Assembly: GCA_903821365.1 (NCBI GenBank)
Contig: CAIJKY010000003.1
Coordinates: 1-64,000, forward strand
Length of the DNA: 64,000 bases
Direction: 5' to 3'
Source: an uncultured bacterium
Lineage (GTDB): Bacteria; Patescibacteriota; Saccharimonadia; Saccharimonadales; Saccharimonadaceae
The notes below the pieces were generated by a model. It saw only the letters and a program-made list of their open reading frames with translations. It made no database searches and had not been told where the DNA came from. The translations under genes and the position numbers were made by a program. Below, piece by piece: positions 43,278-52,415 of the stretch (within the stretch, counting starts at the first letter, position 1; each line of letters begins with the position of its first letter).

Positions 43278-45242
43278 ATGGCACGACCAATCGTCTTAAG
43301 CAACGGCAGTTTGCATGTCGGCATCAATCGTTTCGGTATGGTGCATGACTTTTTCTATCCATACGTAGGACTCGAAAACCACTCGACTGCCGGTGCAATG
43401 CGTCACCGTATTGGAGTATGGGTTGATTACGAATTTAGCTGGCTTGACGATAACACATGGGTCATTGAGCAAACGTACCGAGAAAACACATTGATGGGCA
43501 TTACAAAGGCACATTGTGAGCGGCTCGGAGTAAGTTTAGAGTTTAACGACACTGTTGATAGTGAATATGATGCCTTTCTTCGTTCAATATCGGTGACGAA
43601 TACTCACGACAAGCCACGAGAGATACGTTTATTCTTGCATCAAGTGTTCCGCATCAGTAACAGTCTCAGCGGCGACACTGCACAGTACCTCCCTGGTGAA
43701 TCAGCAATCCTTAACTACAAAGGACATCGTGCATTTGTAGTTGGTGCAGCAAATCATCAAGGTCAATCGTTTGACCAATATGCGATGGGTGTCTTTGGTA
43801 TCGAAGGTAAAGAAGGCACTTTTCGTGATGCCGAAGACGGTGAGCTCTCAGGCAATCCGGTAGAGCATGGCCATGTTGATTCTGTCGTACGCTGCTCTTT
43901 CACGGTTGAGCCACAGGCGAGCGGCACTGTTAACTATTGGGTGGCATGTGGCAAAACTACACAGAATGCCATACTACTTCATCGCCAGTTGATCCGCGAC
44001 ACAGTAGCGCACCGCATGAGCGTTACCGAGCAGTCATGGCGTTATTGGCTTGGTAAGTCAGAGACACTTCGGGCAAGCATTGATCCTGAATTTCAAGCGA
44101 GCTTCACAAAGTCATTGTTGATTACAAAATCACATATCGATAGCCGCGGTGGCGTTATTGCTAGCACCGATACCACCATGCTTAACTACTCACGCGATGC
44201 CTACACGTATTGCTGGCCGCGTGATGGTGCCTACGCCCTCTGGCCATTGTTGCGCCTAGGATATCGCGATGAACTACAGCGTTTCTTTGAGTTCTGTCGA
44301 CGTGGCCTCAGCACTGATGGTTTTTTGAACCATAAGTATCAGTCCGACGGTGCGATTGGCAGCAGCTGGCATCCATATATCTACGCCGGCAAACCTGAGC
44401 CACCGATTCAAGAAGACGAAACCGCGATCGTCCTCTATATGTGTGGCGAGTACTACCGTGAAACAAATGACCAATTTTTCTTAAAGCAATACTACGATGG
44501 CTTTATCAAAAAGATGGCAAATTTCCTTGCGAGCTACATCGATCACGATACAAAACTTCCACATCCAAGTTATGACCTGTGGGAAGAAAAATTCCTCACT
44601 TCAACATATACAGTCGCAACAGTGTACGGTGCGCTGGTTGCTGCCATTGAACTAGCAGAAAAAGCTAACGATCCCGACAGCGCCGTGGCCTGGCAAGCGG
44701 TTGCCGATGATATCGCCGCCGCTGCAAAAACAACATTGTACAATAAAGAGCGCAAGTTCTTTTATAAGGGTATTCGCGCGGGAGGCGGTGAGATTTACTA
44801 CGATGACGTCATTGATCTATCAAGTTTCTATGGCGCCTTCATGTTTGGTCTATTCGCTATTGATAGTGAAGAGGTTACCGCCAGCTATGAAACAATTTGC
44901 CAAGAATTTGGTGTCTGTGTCGATGGCTGTGATGTAACACCGATGCCTCGCTACGAAAAAGACACCTACGATGCTGTTGATGCTAAGGGTTCGAATCCGT
45001 GGTTCATCACAACGTTATGGCTCGCTCAATACTACTTTGAAATTGACAAGCCCGAAAATGCTCGTGCTATTCTTGCATGGGTTCGTGACAAAATGCTGCC
45101 TTCGGGTGTGCTCTCAGAGCAGATCCATCCATATAACGGTAGCTTTATATCAGTCGCGCCGCTCACCTGGAGCCAGGCCGAGTATATCAATGCCCTGCTT
45201 GATATGGTGGCTCACCCAATGCCAGATAAGGCTACAAGCTAA
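43278..45242 (+). CDS. GH15 family glucoamylase-like hydrolase
   Basis: 654 residues. N-terminal beta-sandwich domain (about 1-270), then the alpha/alpha barrel with YCWPRDGAYALWP, SYDLWEEKFLTSTYT (acid Glu) and a C-terminal SVAPLTWSQAEYINAL (base Glu). Length and lack of signal peptide fit the archaeal/bacterial cytosolic type. Would release glucose from the glucan. Starts directly at the GH57 stop. Confidence 0.92.
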   Translation: MARPIVLSNGSLHVGINRFGMVHDFFYPYVGLENHSTAGAMRHRIGVWVDYEFSWLDDNTWVIEQTYRENTLMGITKAHCERLGVSLEFNDTVDSEYDAFLRSISVTNTHDKPREIRLFLHQVFRISNSLSGDTAQYLPGESAILNYKGHRAFVVGAANHQGQSFDQYAMGVFGIEGKEGTFRDAEDGELSGNPVEHGHVDSVVRCSFTVEPQASGTVNYWVACGKTTQNAILLHRQLIRDTVAHRMSVTEQSWRYWLGKSETLRASIDPEFQASFTKSLLITKSHIDSRGGVIASTDTTMLNYSRDAYTYCWPRDGAYALWPLLRLGYRDELQRFFEFCRRGLSTDGFLNHKYQSDGAIGSSWHPYIYAGKPEPPIQEDETAIVLYMCGEYYRETNDQFFLKQYYDGFIKKMANFLASYIDHDTKLPHPSYDLWEEKFLTSTYTVATVYGALVAAIELAEKANDPDSAVAWQAVADDIAAAAKTTLYNKERKFFYKGIRAGGGEIYYDDVIDLSSFYGAFMFGLFAIDSEEVTASYETICQEFGVCVDGCDVTPMPRYEKDTYDAVDAKGSNPWFITTLWLAQYYFEIDKPENARAILAWVRDKMLPSGVLSEQIHPYNGSFISVAPLTWSQAEYINALLDMVAHPMPDKATS

Positions 45243-45243
45243 T

Positions 45244-45915
45244 ATGGGTGCCTTCGATTTTCTTGTTCGCGGTGATGCTGGAAGTGCTATTAAAGCATTT
45301 GCCAACAAGTTTGACCTTGTCTATTTTGGCCACGTCGACCATCGCTATGATGAGCACGCCGTTATCAGAGGCGTAACCGCCAGCACGAGCCATGTTGATA
45401 AGCATTTTGCCGTCGGCAATGTTAAACAACGTGACGTGAGCCTCTTAGAGCGCACGAATCGCTTACGGTTCCCCGGCAAGGGAGAGAGCGACTATCATTG
45501 GGTGATCGTGCAAGTCGATTTACATTCAGGCTTAGAGTTGCCGCACACCTTTATGGACGCCCATCACCACGACGAAGTCTTTTATTCAAACTTGTTCATT
45601 AATTTCGCTAACTTTCAAGTTGCGACTAGTTTGTTTGTTGAGCATGATCCGAAATTCCTTGAGCACTTTATCACCTACGCTCCTTCGGATAAGTTTGACG
45701 ACGCAGCAAGTGTCCTAACCTCAAATGTAACAAGCATGTTGGCGCACCACTTTACCAACTTTGATTATGAGCTTGAAGGTACGACATTGTATATCTATAA
45801 CAGTGCGCCGAGCGTGCAAGAGAAAGATATCGAAGAGATGGTCCGGGTTGGTCTTTGGTTCGCTGATGAACTCGAAAAACAGCTTGTAAGTGCTGCGGAA
45901 ACTGTAAGCGCTTGA
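45244..45915 (+). CDS. Unknown protein, fourth gene of the glucan operon
   Basis: 223 residues from ATG at 45244, one base after the GH15 stop. No family recognised. His-rich (for example MDAHHHDEVFY near 99-109), mixed alpha/beta, no membrane segment. Could be an accessory or regulatory factor for glucan metabolism. Ends before a bidirectional terminator. Confidence 0.8.
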   Translation: MGAFDFLVRGDAGSAIKAFANKFDLVYFGHVDHRYDEHAVIRGVTASTSHVDKHFAVGNVKQRDVSLLERTNRLRFPGKGESDYHWVIVQVDLHSGLELPHTFMDAHHHDEVFYSNLFINFANFQVATSLFVEHDPKFLEHFITYAPSDKFDDAASVLTSNVTSMLAHHFTNFDYELEGTTLYIYNSAPSVQEKDIEEMVRVGLWFADELEKQLVSAAETVSA

Positions 45916-45972
45916 CAGCCGGCGTATTACCACCGCTGTCAAGGTCTACCTGTATCTGTCAAAAGTGCACAA

Positions 45973-45999
45973 AAAAATGCCCCGTGTGAGGGCATTTTT
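45973..45999. terminator. Bidirectional terminator
   Basis: AAAAATGCCC, loop CGTGTGA, GGGCATTTTT: a 10-bp perfect stem with T runs on both strands, between the glucan operon and rpmG. Confidence 0.85.
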
Positions 46000-46024
46000 G
46001 AATGTGCAGGGTTTGAGCCTGTGA

Positions 46025-46231
46025 CTAGTGCTTGCGCGCCTTGACTTCGTTGCGGCCAAGGTTCTTTTTGACCTCAGTAAAACGAGTGCGGCGGCGTACA
46101 GATGGGTTGTACTTCAAGAAAGACAAACGGTCAGGAGTGTTTTGAGTATTTTTTGTCGTGTAATACAAACGTAGACCAGTCTCTTCGCAGACAAGTCCGA
46201 TAACTTTTCGCTTTTGATTCTTCTTAGCCAT
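46025..46231 (-). CDS. rpmG: 50S ribosomal protein L33
   Basis: 68 residues. GLVCEETGLRLYYTTKNTQNTPDRLSF and the C-terminal LKKYNPSVRRRTRFTEVKK-like stretch are typical. Only one Cys is left of the usual zinc-site pairs, so it is the zinc-free form. Confidence 0.93.
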   Translation of the reverse strand: MAKKNQKRKVIGLVCEETGLRLYYTTKNTQNTPDRLSFLKYNPSVRRRTRFTEVKKNLGRNEVKARKH

Positions 46232-46331
46232 GATGCGTACTCAAATTATTAGGTAATACTTTTCTCAATCCAAATTAGTATAGCAGATAAATGACAGCTT
46301 TTCAACTAGGGCCGTCTGCAAAACAATATGG

Positions 46332-46404
46332 AGCCCCAAACGGGATTCGAACCCGTGACCTCATCCTTACCATGGATGCGCTCTACCAGCTGAGCTATCG
46401 GGGC
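46332..46404 (-). tRNA. tRNA-Thr (GGT anticodon)
   Basis: Acceptor GCCCCGA pairs with TTGGGGC; anticodon stem CATCC/GGATG, loop ATGGTAA gives anticodon GGT; T loop TTCGAAT. Discriminator T, and CCA is encoded at 46331-46329. Confidence 0.96.
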
Positions 46405-46444
46405 AAGTGCCCACTTTTGTTTAACACGGACAATTGTAACAGAG

Positions 46445-47584
46445 TTACTGCTTGCATGCTACATCAGATAAGCCCTTAGCGGCGCCAGGTGCTTTATTGT
46501 CGCATTTGACGGTATTTGTATCGCCTGTTTTGCCAAGGTTAAAGCCATAACCAGGAACGCCAGCAGTGATAGTATTGTTGGAGAAGACATTATTCTCGCC
46601 CCAGCTACCCGATGCTGTGTTAGCATGCACCTGATAGCCATCAGCCTTAGAGTTGCTACCGGTATTGCTATCAATTGTCCAGTTATTCCCTTTCATATCA
46701 ATCCAGGAGTCGGCGTAAGGTCCGCCCATGCCTGTGCCATCAAAAGTGTTGCCGCTAATAGTGCCACCTGTTGTGCCCTCTTTGATATCCATAGATTCGC
46801 CGCCAGTATCATGAATATTGTTGCCCAGTAGCTTATTGTTATCCGACTTGTCGGGTGTTGGAATGGTATTACCAGCCGAGGTTGAGCCCCAATTGCTTTT
46901 TGCTGAGCCAACATAAATGCCTTCACCATATTCAATATTGTCTTGCCCGGTGTTTGAGACATCATTGCCGGTCACCGTATTATTTGATGAATTAGAGCGC
47001 AAATGAATACCCTCATGTCCGATGGCGGTAACCGCTAGTTTTTCGATGGTTGCATTCTGAGTATTGTCGACCATAACACCTTTTTGGCGTTTAGTGACAG
47101 TAAAGCCTTCAAGATGCCAATAATCAGCGCCTTTCAAATGAAGTGCATAGCCTGATTGCTTGGCGTCGCCGCCATCGATAATGGCATTACGACTGCCCAC
47201 AAGGGAGATCGGCTTATCTGCCGTTGCAGCTTTCTCAATACTAAATGTACCACTGTACGTACCATCGGCCATGACGATCGAACTTCCGGGGGTAGCGCCA
47301 TCGAGCGCAGCCTGAAGACTAGCCGCATCGGTGACATTAACGGTGTTGCCACCTGTAGCAGGTGGCGGAGGGACGGGCGTCTCGGATGCTGCTTGGAATG
47401 CCATTGCGTGACTTGCCGAGGCGGTTTCATCAAAGATACTTATTGCGCCCGTTGCATCTTCGGCCTCGATCTCTTTACTTGTCGTTGCGGCAAGCGAAGA
47501 AACAACCGCAAGACCGGCAAGAAAAGTAACCGCAGCAACGGCGAAGGCAGAGATAATAGGTTTTGTTTGCTGTTTCTGTTTCAT
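46445..47584 (-). CDS. Secreted right-handed beta-helix protein
   Basis: 379 residues. Signal segment (about 11-33), a short module KEIEAEDATGAISIFDETASASHAMAFQAA, a Pro-rich linker, then parallel beta-helix repeats (NNTVTGNDVSNTGQDN, NNKLLGNNIHDTGGE and others) from about 85 on, as in pectate lyase-like or PL6-like proteins. Probably binds or cuts extracellular polysaccharide. The N-terminal module matches that of the 16610-17647 phosphoesterase. Confidence 0.8.
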   Translation of the reverse strand: MKQKQQTKPIISAFAVAAVTFLAGLAVVSSLAATTSKEIEAEDATGAISIFDETASASHAMAFQAASETPVPPPPATGGNTVNVTDAASLQAALDGATPGSSIVMADGTYSGTFSIEKAATADKPISLVGSRNAIIDGGDAKQSGYALHLKGADYWHLEGFTVTKRQKGVMVDNTQNATIEKLAVTAIGHEGIHLRSNSSNNTVTGNDVSNTGQDNIEYGEGIYVGSAKSNWGSTSAGNTIPTPDKSDNNKLLGNNIHDTGGESMDIKEGTTGGTISGNTFDGTGMGGPYADSWIDMKGNNWTIDSNTGSNSKADGYQVHANTASGSWGENNVFSNNTITAGVPGYGFNLGKTGDTNTVKCDNKAPGAAKGLSDVACKQ

Positions 47585-47666
47585 AATACGTGCTTTACTA
47601 TCGGTAAAAGTTATATGATTACGCTTATAATACCTTATTGCGCATGCATCTGCCAGACCTGCCTTG

Positions 47667-47924
47667 TTAGTCGTGCTTTATATATTTAATTCTGCGCTTG
47701 ATTGGCTCTGGGGTGTATTTTTTAACGATGCGTACAGTTCTCGATAATTCACCAATAATAAGGGCGATGCCCAGCAACGCGCCCGCAAGACCAATAAGCG
47801 ACATAAATAACCAGTTAGCATCACTTGCAAAAATAGCAATGAGAAAGCCGATCACCAAAACGACATTGCCGATAATGATGAGCGCAATCCCGACAAGAAT
47901 TTTCATGAGCTGTTTTTGCTTCAT
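47667..47924 (-). CDS. Small two-helix membrane protein
   Basis: 85 residues from ATG at 47924. Two hydrophobic helices (about 7-32 and 37-57) and a basic tail (RRIKYIKHD). No family recognised. Confidence 0.6.
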   Translation of the reverse strand: MKQKQLMKILVGIALIIIGNVVLVIGFLIAIFASDANWLFMSLIGLAGALLGIALIIGELSRTVRIVKKYTPEPIKRRIKYIKHD

Positions 47925-47993
47925 TTGTACTCTTAGTATAGCAAATATCAAAAAATCCGCGAAGCTACATGCCTTGGCGGATGTTTTGAATGG

Positions 47994-48075
47994 TGCTGGG
48001 AGAGGGATTCGAACCCCCGAAGGCTGAGCCAGCTGATTTACAGTCAGCCGTGTTTGACCGCTTCACTATCCCAGC
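47994..48075 (-). tRNA. tRNA-Tyr (GTA anticodon)
   Basis: Class II tRNA with long variable arm. Acceptor GCTGGGA/TCCCAGC, anticodon stem GCTGA/TCAGC, loop CTGTAAA giving GTA. Discriminator A, with CCA encoded at 47993-47991. Confidence 0.95.
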
Positions 48076-48085
48076 ATATACATGG

Positions 48086-48158
48086 AGCCGAAGACAGGGC
48101 TCGAACCTGCGACCCGCTGTTTACAAAACAGCTGCTCTACCAACTGAGCTACTTCGGC
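48086..48158 (-). tRNA. tRNA-Thr (TGT anticodon)
   Basis: Acceptor GCCGAAG/CTTCGGC, anticodon stem GCTGT/ACAGC, loop TTTGTAA giving TGT. CCA is encoded at 48085-48083. It is ten bases upstream of tRNA-Tyr on the same strand, so probably one transcript. Confidence 0.96.
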
Positions 48159-48222
48159 ATACTGTAAGAAATTACAGAGATAATAGTATATGAATTTTAA
48201 GAACTAAGCAAGAGAAACACGA

Positions 48223-48882
48223 TTACATGACGACGCGACGATGTGTCGGCTTTGACGGTCGCGCAGGAGCATTGTTGTCGGCGCTCATCTGCGCGAGTTC
48301 AGCATTTGCTTTTGCGGCGAGCTCTGGCTGGTTAGTACGCGCATATGCATCAGCAACAAATCTCAGCGTCTGTGGGCTAGGTTCGAGGCTCATTGCCTGC
48401 TCGTACGCTTCGGTCATTTTTTTGAAGTTACCAAGCTTCTCTTGAACTTTGCCATAGGCGATATAACGCGAGGCGAGGCCGTTCTCCATTGATAGCGCTT
48501 GTTCAAAGGCAATTGCTGCTTTTTGATAGTTCTCGGTTTCAAAGTAGATCAACCCAACGTTATGAAGGCTTGAGGCACTTGGCTCGAGGCTTTGGGCAAT
48601 TTCGAAACATTCGATTGCATCGGTATATTCACGCTGCTTGGCATAAAGAATGCCAAGACGGTTATAAGCAGTCGCGCTTCGTTCGTCAACTTTAAGAATG
48701 GTCAGCAATGCACGCTCTGCTCTCAGATACTTACGTTCTTGAATACTATCTTGAGCAACTTCCCATAGTTTATCGAGACGTGAAGTGATACCGGTTGCGT
48801 GGCTCACTGAAGCTTTTGGCTCATGATTCCACGATCGTCCGACCATCACCCCGAATAATCCTAATAAAAATAATGAGTACAT
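48223..48882 (-). CDS. Membrane-anchored TPR protein
   Basis: 219 residues from ATG at 48882 (a longer frame to 48951 overlaps the upstream gene). One N-terminal helix, then four or five tetratricopeptide repeats (for example ATAYNRLGILYAKQREYTDAIECFEIA). A scaffold for protein assembly; partner unknown. Confidence 0.82.
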   Translation of the reverse strand: MYSLFLLGLFGVMVGRSWNHEPKASVSHATGITSRLDKLWEVAQDSIQERKYLRAERALLTILKVDERSATAYNRLGILYAKQREYTDAIECFEIAQSLEPSASSLHNVGLIYFETENYQKAAIAFEQALSMENGLASRYIAYGKVQEKLGNFKKMTEAYEQAMSLEPSPQTLRFVADAYARTNQPELAAKANAELAQMSADNNAPARPSKPTHRRVVM

Positions 48883-48904
48883 AATTGGTGGATTCAGTAT
48901 ACCA

Positions 48905-49741
48905 TTAATGCGCGCGAGTGGTAATGGCTGCGAGCAGTTGCGGGCGCACACTTCCGTTTTCTTTTAAGTGTTCATAACATTCAATATAGGTTGCCAACTG
49001 TTGATTGAGCCCTTGATTCGGTCGTCGTTCGATAAGCATCGTGAGCATCGCAACCGTAATATGGACAATACGGAGCGCTTGTTCCCTGTCGCTGATCGCA
49101 GTAGTAATGCAACGTAGTCGATCATACACGCTGCCGCTAAGAAGTGTCTTTGCTGTATTCGCGTTTGCGAGCTGCGCAAGTTGGTACTTGGCGTCCGTAG
49201 TCAAACGATAGAGCTCGCTCGCACTGCCTTCGGCAAGGAAAAGCAGCTGTTTGCGTACTGGTAGATCAAGCTGAGCGGCATGGAGTGCGAGCCACTGCTC
49301 AGCGTTCGCCACTCGATAAGGAGCGGCGGCAACTGTTTGAGTGCGTGAGCGGATGGTCATCAGTGCGCTCTCCGGGGTTGCGACAAGTAGTATGAAAACC
49401 GTCTGAGCGGGTGGCTCTTCGAGTAGCTTGAGCAATGCGTTCTGGGCAGCCGGTGAAGCACCATCAAGCCAAATCGTCCACACCATAACTGAATTAAGGC
49501 GTTTTGAACGGGTCGCTTGGTACAGACGACGCACTTGTTCAATACTGATGCCAGTCTTGCCATCCTCAGGCCGTAAGACTTGCGCTATGCCCGTGTGCTG
49601 CGTAGTAAAGCTATGCGCGAGGTATTCAGCCTCGCGGTCGGGGATGAAGCCATGAACGCCGCTCAGTAGTAGCGCGTGGACTGAGCTGTTTGCCAATGCG
49701 TCTGCGGTGTTTGTGAATTGCTCAGGCAATAAATCCATCAA
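48905..49741 (-). CDS. holB: DNA polymerase III delta' subunit-like protein
   Basis: 278 residues. Clamp-loader pattern: ISIEQVRRLYQATRSK, VMVWTIWLDGASPAAQNALLKLLEEPPAQTVFILL and the sensor RSRTQTVAA. The usual N-terminal Walker A is degenerate, as in delta'. The start overlaps the end of the pseudouridine synthase gene by 20 bases. Confidence 0.82.
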   Translation of the reverse strand: MMDLLPEQFTNTADALANSSVHALLLSGVHGFIPDREAEYLAHSFTTQHTGIAQVLRPEDGKTGISIEQVRRLYQATRSKRLNSVMVWTIWLDGASPAAQNALLKLLEEPPAQTVFILLVATPESALMTIRSRTQTVAAAPYRVANAEQWLALHAAQLDLPVRKQLLFLAEGSASELYRLTTDAKYQLAQLANANTAKTLLSGSVYDRLRCITTAISDREQALRIVHITVAMLTMLIERRPNQGLNQQLATYIECYEHLKENGSVRPQLLAAITTRAH

Positions 49742-50591
49742 GCGCCTCTAACGCATCACTAGGGAGTAGGGCTCGGAAATCTTTTGGCGGTGGCGTTGTA
49801 AATACTTTGCGAATACCACCGGGCAAAGTCAATTCGAGTGAAAAAGCATGCAATCCAAGTCTGGCTGATTGCTGTGCGGCTTGATTATAGACGCGATCAC
49901 CTGCGATTGGTGCGCCAAGATGCGCCAAATGGACACGCAGCTGATGAGTACGGCCAGTAAGTGGCGCAAGTTCAACTAAGCATTGTTTCTCATTACGCCA
50001 CAATACTCTGTAACGTGTCTCAGCACTTTTGCCAGAGGCTCCGACTCGAAAAGTTGATGGTTTTTTTGGATTACGCTCGATGGGAAGTTGAATAATGGCT
50101 TCATCTTGAGCGAGAATGCCGTCAACGAGTGCAAGGTATTTCTTTTTAACTGTTCGCTGAGAAAATTGTTTTTGCAAATAGGTACGCGTGGCTTCGTTGC
50201 GGGCACCGATAATAATGCCGCTCGTGTCGCGGTCTAGACGATGAACGATGCCTGGTCGATTGCCGGTCTCTTCGCCCGGTGCCATGTGACGCCGCATGAA
50301 TTCGGCAACACTAAATTCGTTAAGCTGTGCGCCCTTGGCGTGCGTCAGTATACCGGCAGGCTTATTGATTACCATGACATTTTCGTCGCTATACAGTACA
50401 GGAAGTACTTCGTCGCTATGGTCGGGAGCTGCTGGTACATTTACGGCAACGGCATCATCTTCGCCGAGCTCAAACTTGGTTGAAGTGACGACCTCGCCAT
50501 TCACCGTAACGTGCCCAGCCTTACATAGCTTTTGCCACTGTGAGCGCGACTGCTCGGGCCAGTATTGGGCTAAATATATATCAAGACGCAT
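49722..50591 (-). CDS. RluA/RluD-family pseudouridine synthase
   Basis: 289 residues. N-terminal S4 domain (about 1-65), catalytic motif GIVHRLDRDTSGIIIGA with Asp, and LAPLTGRTHQLRVHLAHLGAPIAGD. Modifies uridine in 23S rRNA, or tRNA in some members. Three bases after trpS. Confidence 0.92.
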   Translation of the reverse strand: MRLDIYLAQYWPEQSRSQWQKLCKAGHVTVNGEVVTSTKFELGEDDAVAVNVPAAPDHSDEVLPVLYSDENVMVINKPAGILTHAKGAQLNEFSVAEFMRRHMAPGEETGNRPGIVHRLDRDTSGIIIGARNEATRTYLQKQFSQRTVKKKYLALVDGILAQDEAIIQLPIERNPKKPSTFRVGASGKSAETRYRVLWRNEKQCLVELAPLTGRTHQLRVHLAHLGAPIAGDRVYNQAAQQSARLGLHAFSLELTLPGGIRKVFTTPPPKDFRALLPSDALEALDGFIA

Positions 50592-50594
50592 GGC

Positions 50595-51629
50595 TTATCG
50601 CAGTCCTACGGCTGTTTGGACACGTAACAGGGTTGCATTAGCGAGTGTCCGCATGGCGGCTTCACCACTAGCAAGCTTTTGCTTTAATAGTGCATCATCA
50701 ATAGTTGTCAGGTTGTGCTGAAAGTCGGTCAAAAAGTCGCTGACGCTGGCTGCGACTGCAGTTTTGAGCTCACCATAACTACTCTTACCTTCCCATTCGG
50801 CGGCCACTGCAGCAACGGTTTGCCCTGAAAGAAGAGCATGCATCTCAATAAGGTTACTGACGCCTGGCTGAGTTGCGTAATCATAATGAATGACTCCACG
50901 TGAATCAGTGGCAGCGGTCATGATTTTTTTGCGTGCTTGTTCGGGCGTGTCATTCAAGAAAATAACGCCTTTGCCCGTCTCATCACTCTTGCTCATCTTC
51001 TTTGTTGGATCTTGCAAGTCACGAATGCGTAGCCCTTGATCTTTGCCAAAAAACTCATGCTGAGCTTTTGCTGTTTCTGGGATGGTAAATATCTCGCCAA
51101 AACGATTATTGATACGCTCGCCAATGTCACGAGTAAATTCAATATGCTGGGTTTGGTCATCGCCGACGGGCACATACCTTGTGTTGTAGAGCAAAATATC
51201 GGCAGCCATGAGTACAGGGTAGTTGAATAAGCCAACGCTAATACGATCCTCACTCAATTTGGCAGACTTGTCCTTAAATTGAGTCATGCGTGCCATTTCG
51301 CCCATGCCGGTAAAGCAGTCGAGAATCCAGGTGAGTTCACTATGGGCAGGTATATGACTTTGGCGGTAAAGATACACATTTGGTAGGTCAAGCGGGAATC
51401 CGGCCGCGACAAAGGTGCGCAAATAACTCCAAACGAGTGGCTGCACGTTGCTATAGTCGATGGGTGTTGTCAGGCCGTGAAGATCGGCAATAAACATATT
51501 AATCTGATAGTCATCTGATCGATGTTTTGCCATGTCAATCATTGGCAGAATAGCCCCAAAGTAATTGCCAATGTGTAAGTTGCTACTGATACGCGGCGCG
51601 GTCAGGATAGTCGGTTTTTGAGTGTTCAT
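50595..51629 (-). CDS. trpS: Tryptophanyl-tRNA synthetase
   Basis: 344 residues. Class Ic synthetase: SNLHIGNYFGA (HIGH-type) near 16-26 and KKMSKSD (KMSKS) near 205; VPVGDDQTQHIEFTRDI is also typical. Charges tRNA-Trp, whose gene is at 12338. Confidence 0.96.
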   Translation of the reverse strand: MNTQKPTILTAPRISSNLHIGNYFGAILPMIDMAKHRSDDYQINMFIADLHGLTTPIDYSNVQPLVWSYLRTFVAAGFPLDLPNVYLYRQSHIPAHSELTWILDCFTGMGEMARMTQFKDKSAKLSEDRISVGLFNYPVLMAADILLYNTRYVPVGDDQTQHIEFTRDIGERINNRFGEIFTIPETAKAQHEFFGKDQGLRIRDLQDPTKKMSKSDETGKGVIFLNDTPEQARKKIMTAATDSRGVIHYDYATQPGVSNLIEMHALLSGQTVAAVAAEWEGKSSYGELKTAVAASVSDFLTDFQHNLTTIDDALLKQKLASGEAAMRTLANATLLRVQTAVGLR

Positions 51630-51643
51630 TGATAATACTTATT

Positions 51644-52291
51644 TTAACCTTTTTTCTTACTATTTTCAAATACTATTATGAACCGTTGCTGACCTTCGAA
51701 CTCATAGCTATGTTCTCGTACTAAGTTAAGGCCTAGTTCGCGTGCAACAGCGGCACCATCGCGTCGCTCTTCGTCGCTTGGCGTTTTGTACAAGATAATT
51801 CGTCCGTTTGGTGACATCATATTTTCGGCCCAAGCAAGGAGTATCGGCAAGTAAGCAGTTGCGCGTGACAAAACAACGTTATAAGCATGTCGGTGCTTGG
51901 CCTCGCCTGCGAGTTGCTCGGCGCGAGCTAAGATGGCTGATGTATTCTTTAGTTCTAGCGCAGTGATAAATGATTGACAAGCGGTAATCTTCTTACCGAC
52001 TGAATCAAGTAATGTCATCGAGATCTCTGGTCGCATGATAGCGAGCGGAATGCCGGGCAATCCTCCACCCGTACCTATATCAAGACATTTGCCACTGAGC
52101 TGCTCAAAGCCAAGTACGGCCAAGCTGTCACCAATGTGTTTTTGCCATACGGCATCTTCTTTTCGAATAGCACTCAGATTGGTATGGGCATTGTACGCAG
52201 TGAAGACATCAACAAACTGCTGCAAGCGTTGTTGTTCGGCGGCTGAGAGCGTGACGCCAAGCGTAGATAAAAATGTGATTGTAGGCTCCAT
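51644..52291 (-). CDS. rsmG: 16S rRNA m7G527 methyltransferase
   Basis: 215 residues from ATG at 52291; the longer frame reaches back through the rpsI terminator and is unlikely. SAM-binding motif CLDIGTGGGLPGIPLA, and YNVVLSRATAYLPILLAWA follow the RsmG pattern. Confidence 0.93.
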   Translation of the reverse strand: MEPTITFLSTLGVTLSAAEQQRLQQFVDVFTAYNAHTNLSAIRKEDAVWQKHIGDSLAVLGFEQLSGKCLDIGTGGGLPGIPLAIMRPEISMTLLDSVGKKITACQSFITALELKNTSAILARAEQLAGEAKHRHAYNVVLSRATAYLPILLAWAENMMSPNGRIILYKTPSDEERRDGAAVARELGLNLVREHSYEFEGQQRFIIVFENSKKKG

Positions 52292-52349
52292 ATCTACTGT
52301 ATTGTAGCAAACTGGCTCCTGATGCGACAGAAGTGGTCTTGGCAAAACT

Positions 52350-52383
52350 AAAAAGCCCCATGCAATAGAGCATAGGGCTTTTT
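52350..52383 (-). terminator. Terminator of the alpha/rpsI operon
   Basis: AAAAAGCCCCATGC and GCATAGGGCTTTTT pair with one mismatch across a short loop, with T runs on both strands. It lies 33 bases after rpsI. Confidence 0.8.
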
Positions 52384-52415
52384 GATTGTTGCTTGAGCGG
52401 GCGTTTGCGAAATGC

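Noticed and set aside
44971-45243. Upstream extension of the fourth glucan-operon gene
   Set aside because: This part overlaps the GH15 gene in another frame; the ATG at 45244 one base after the GH15 stop is the natural start.
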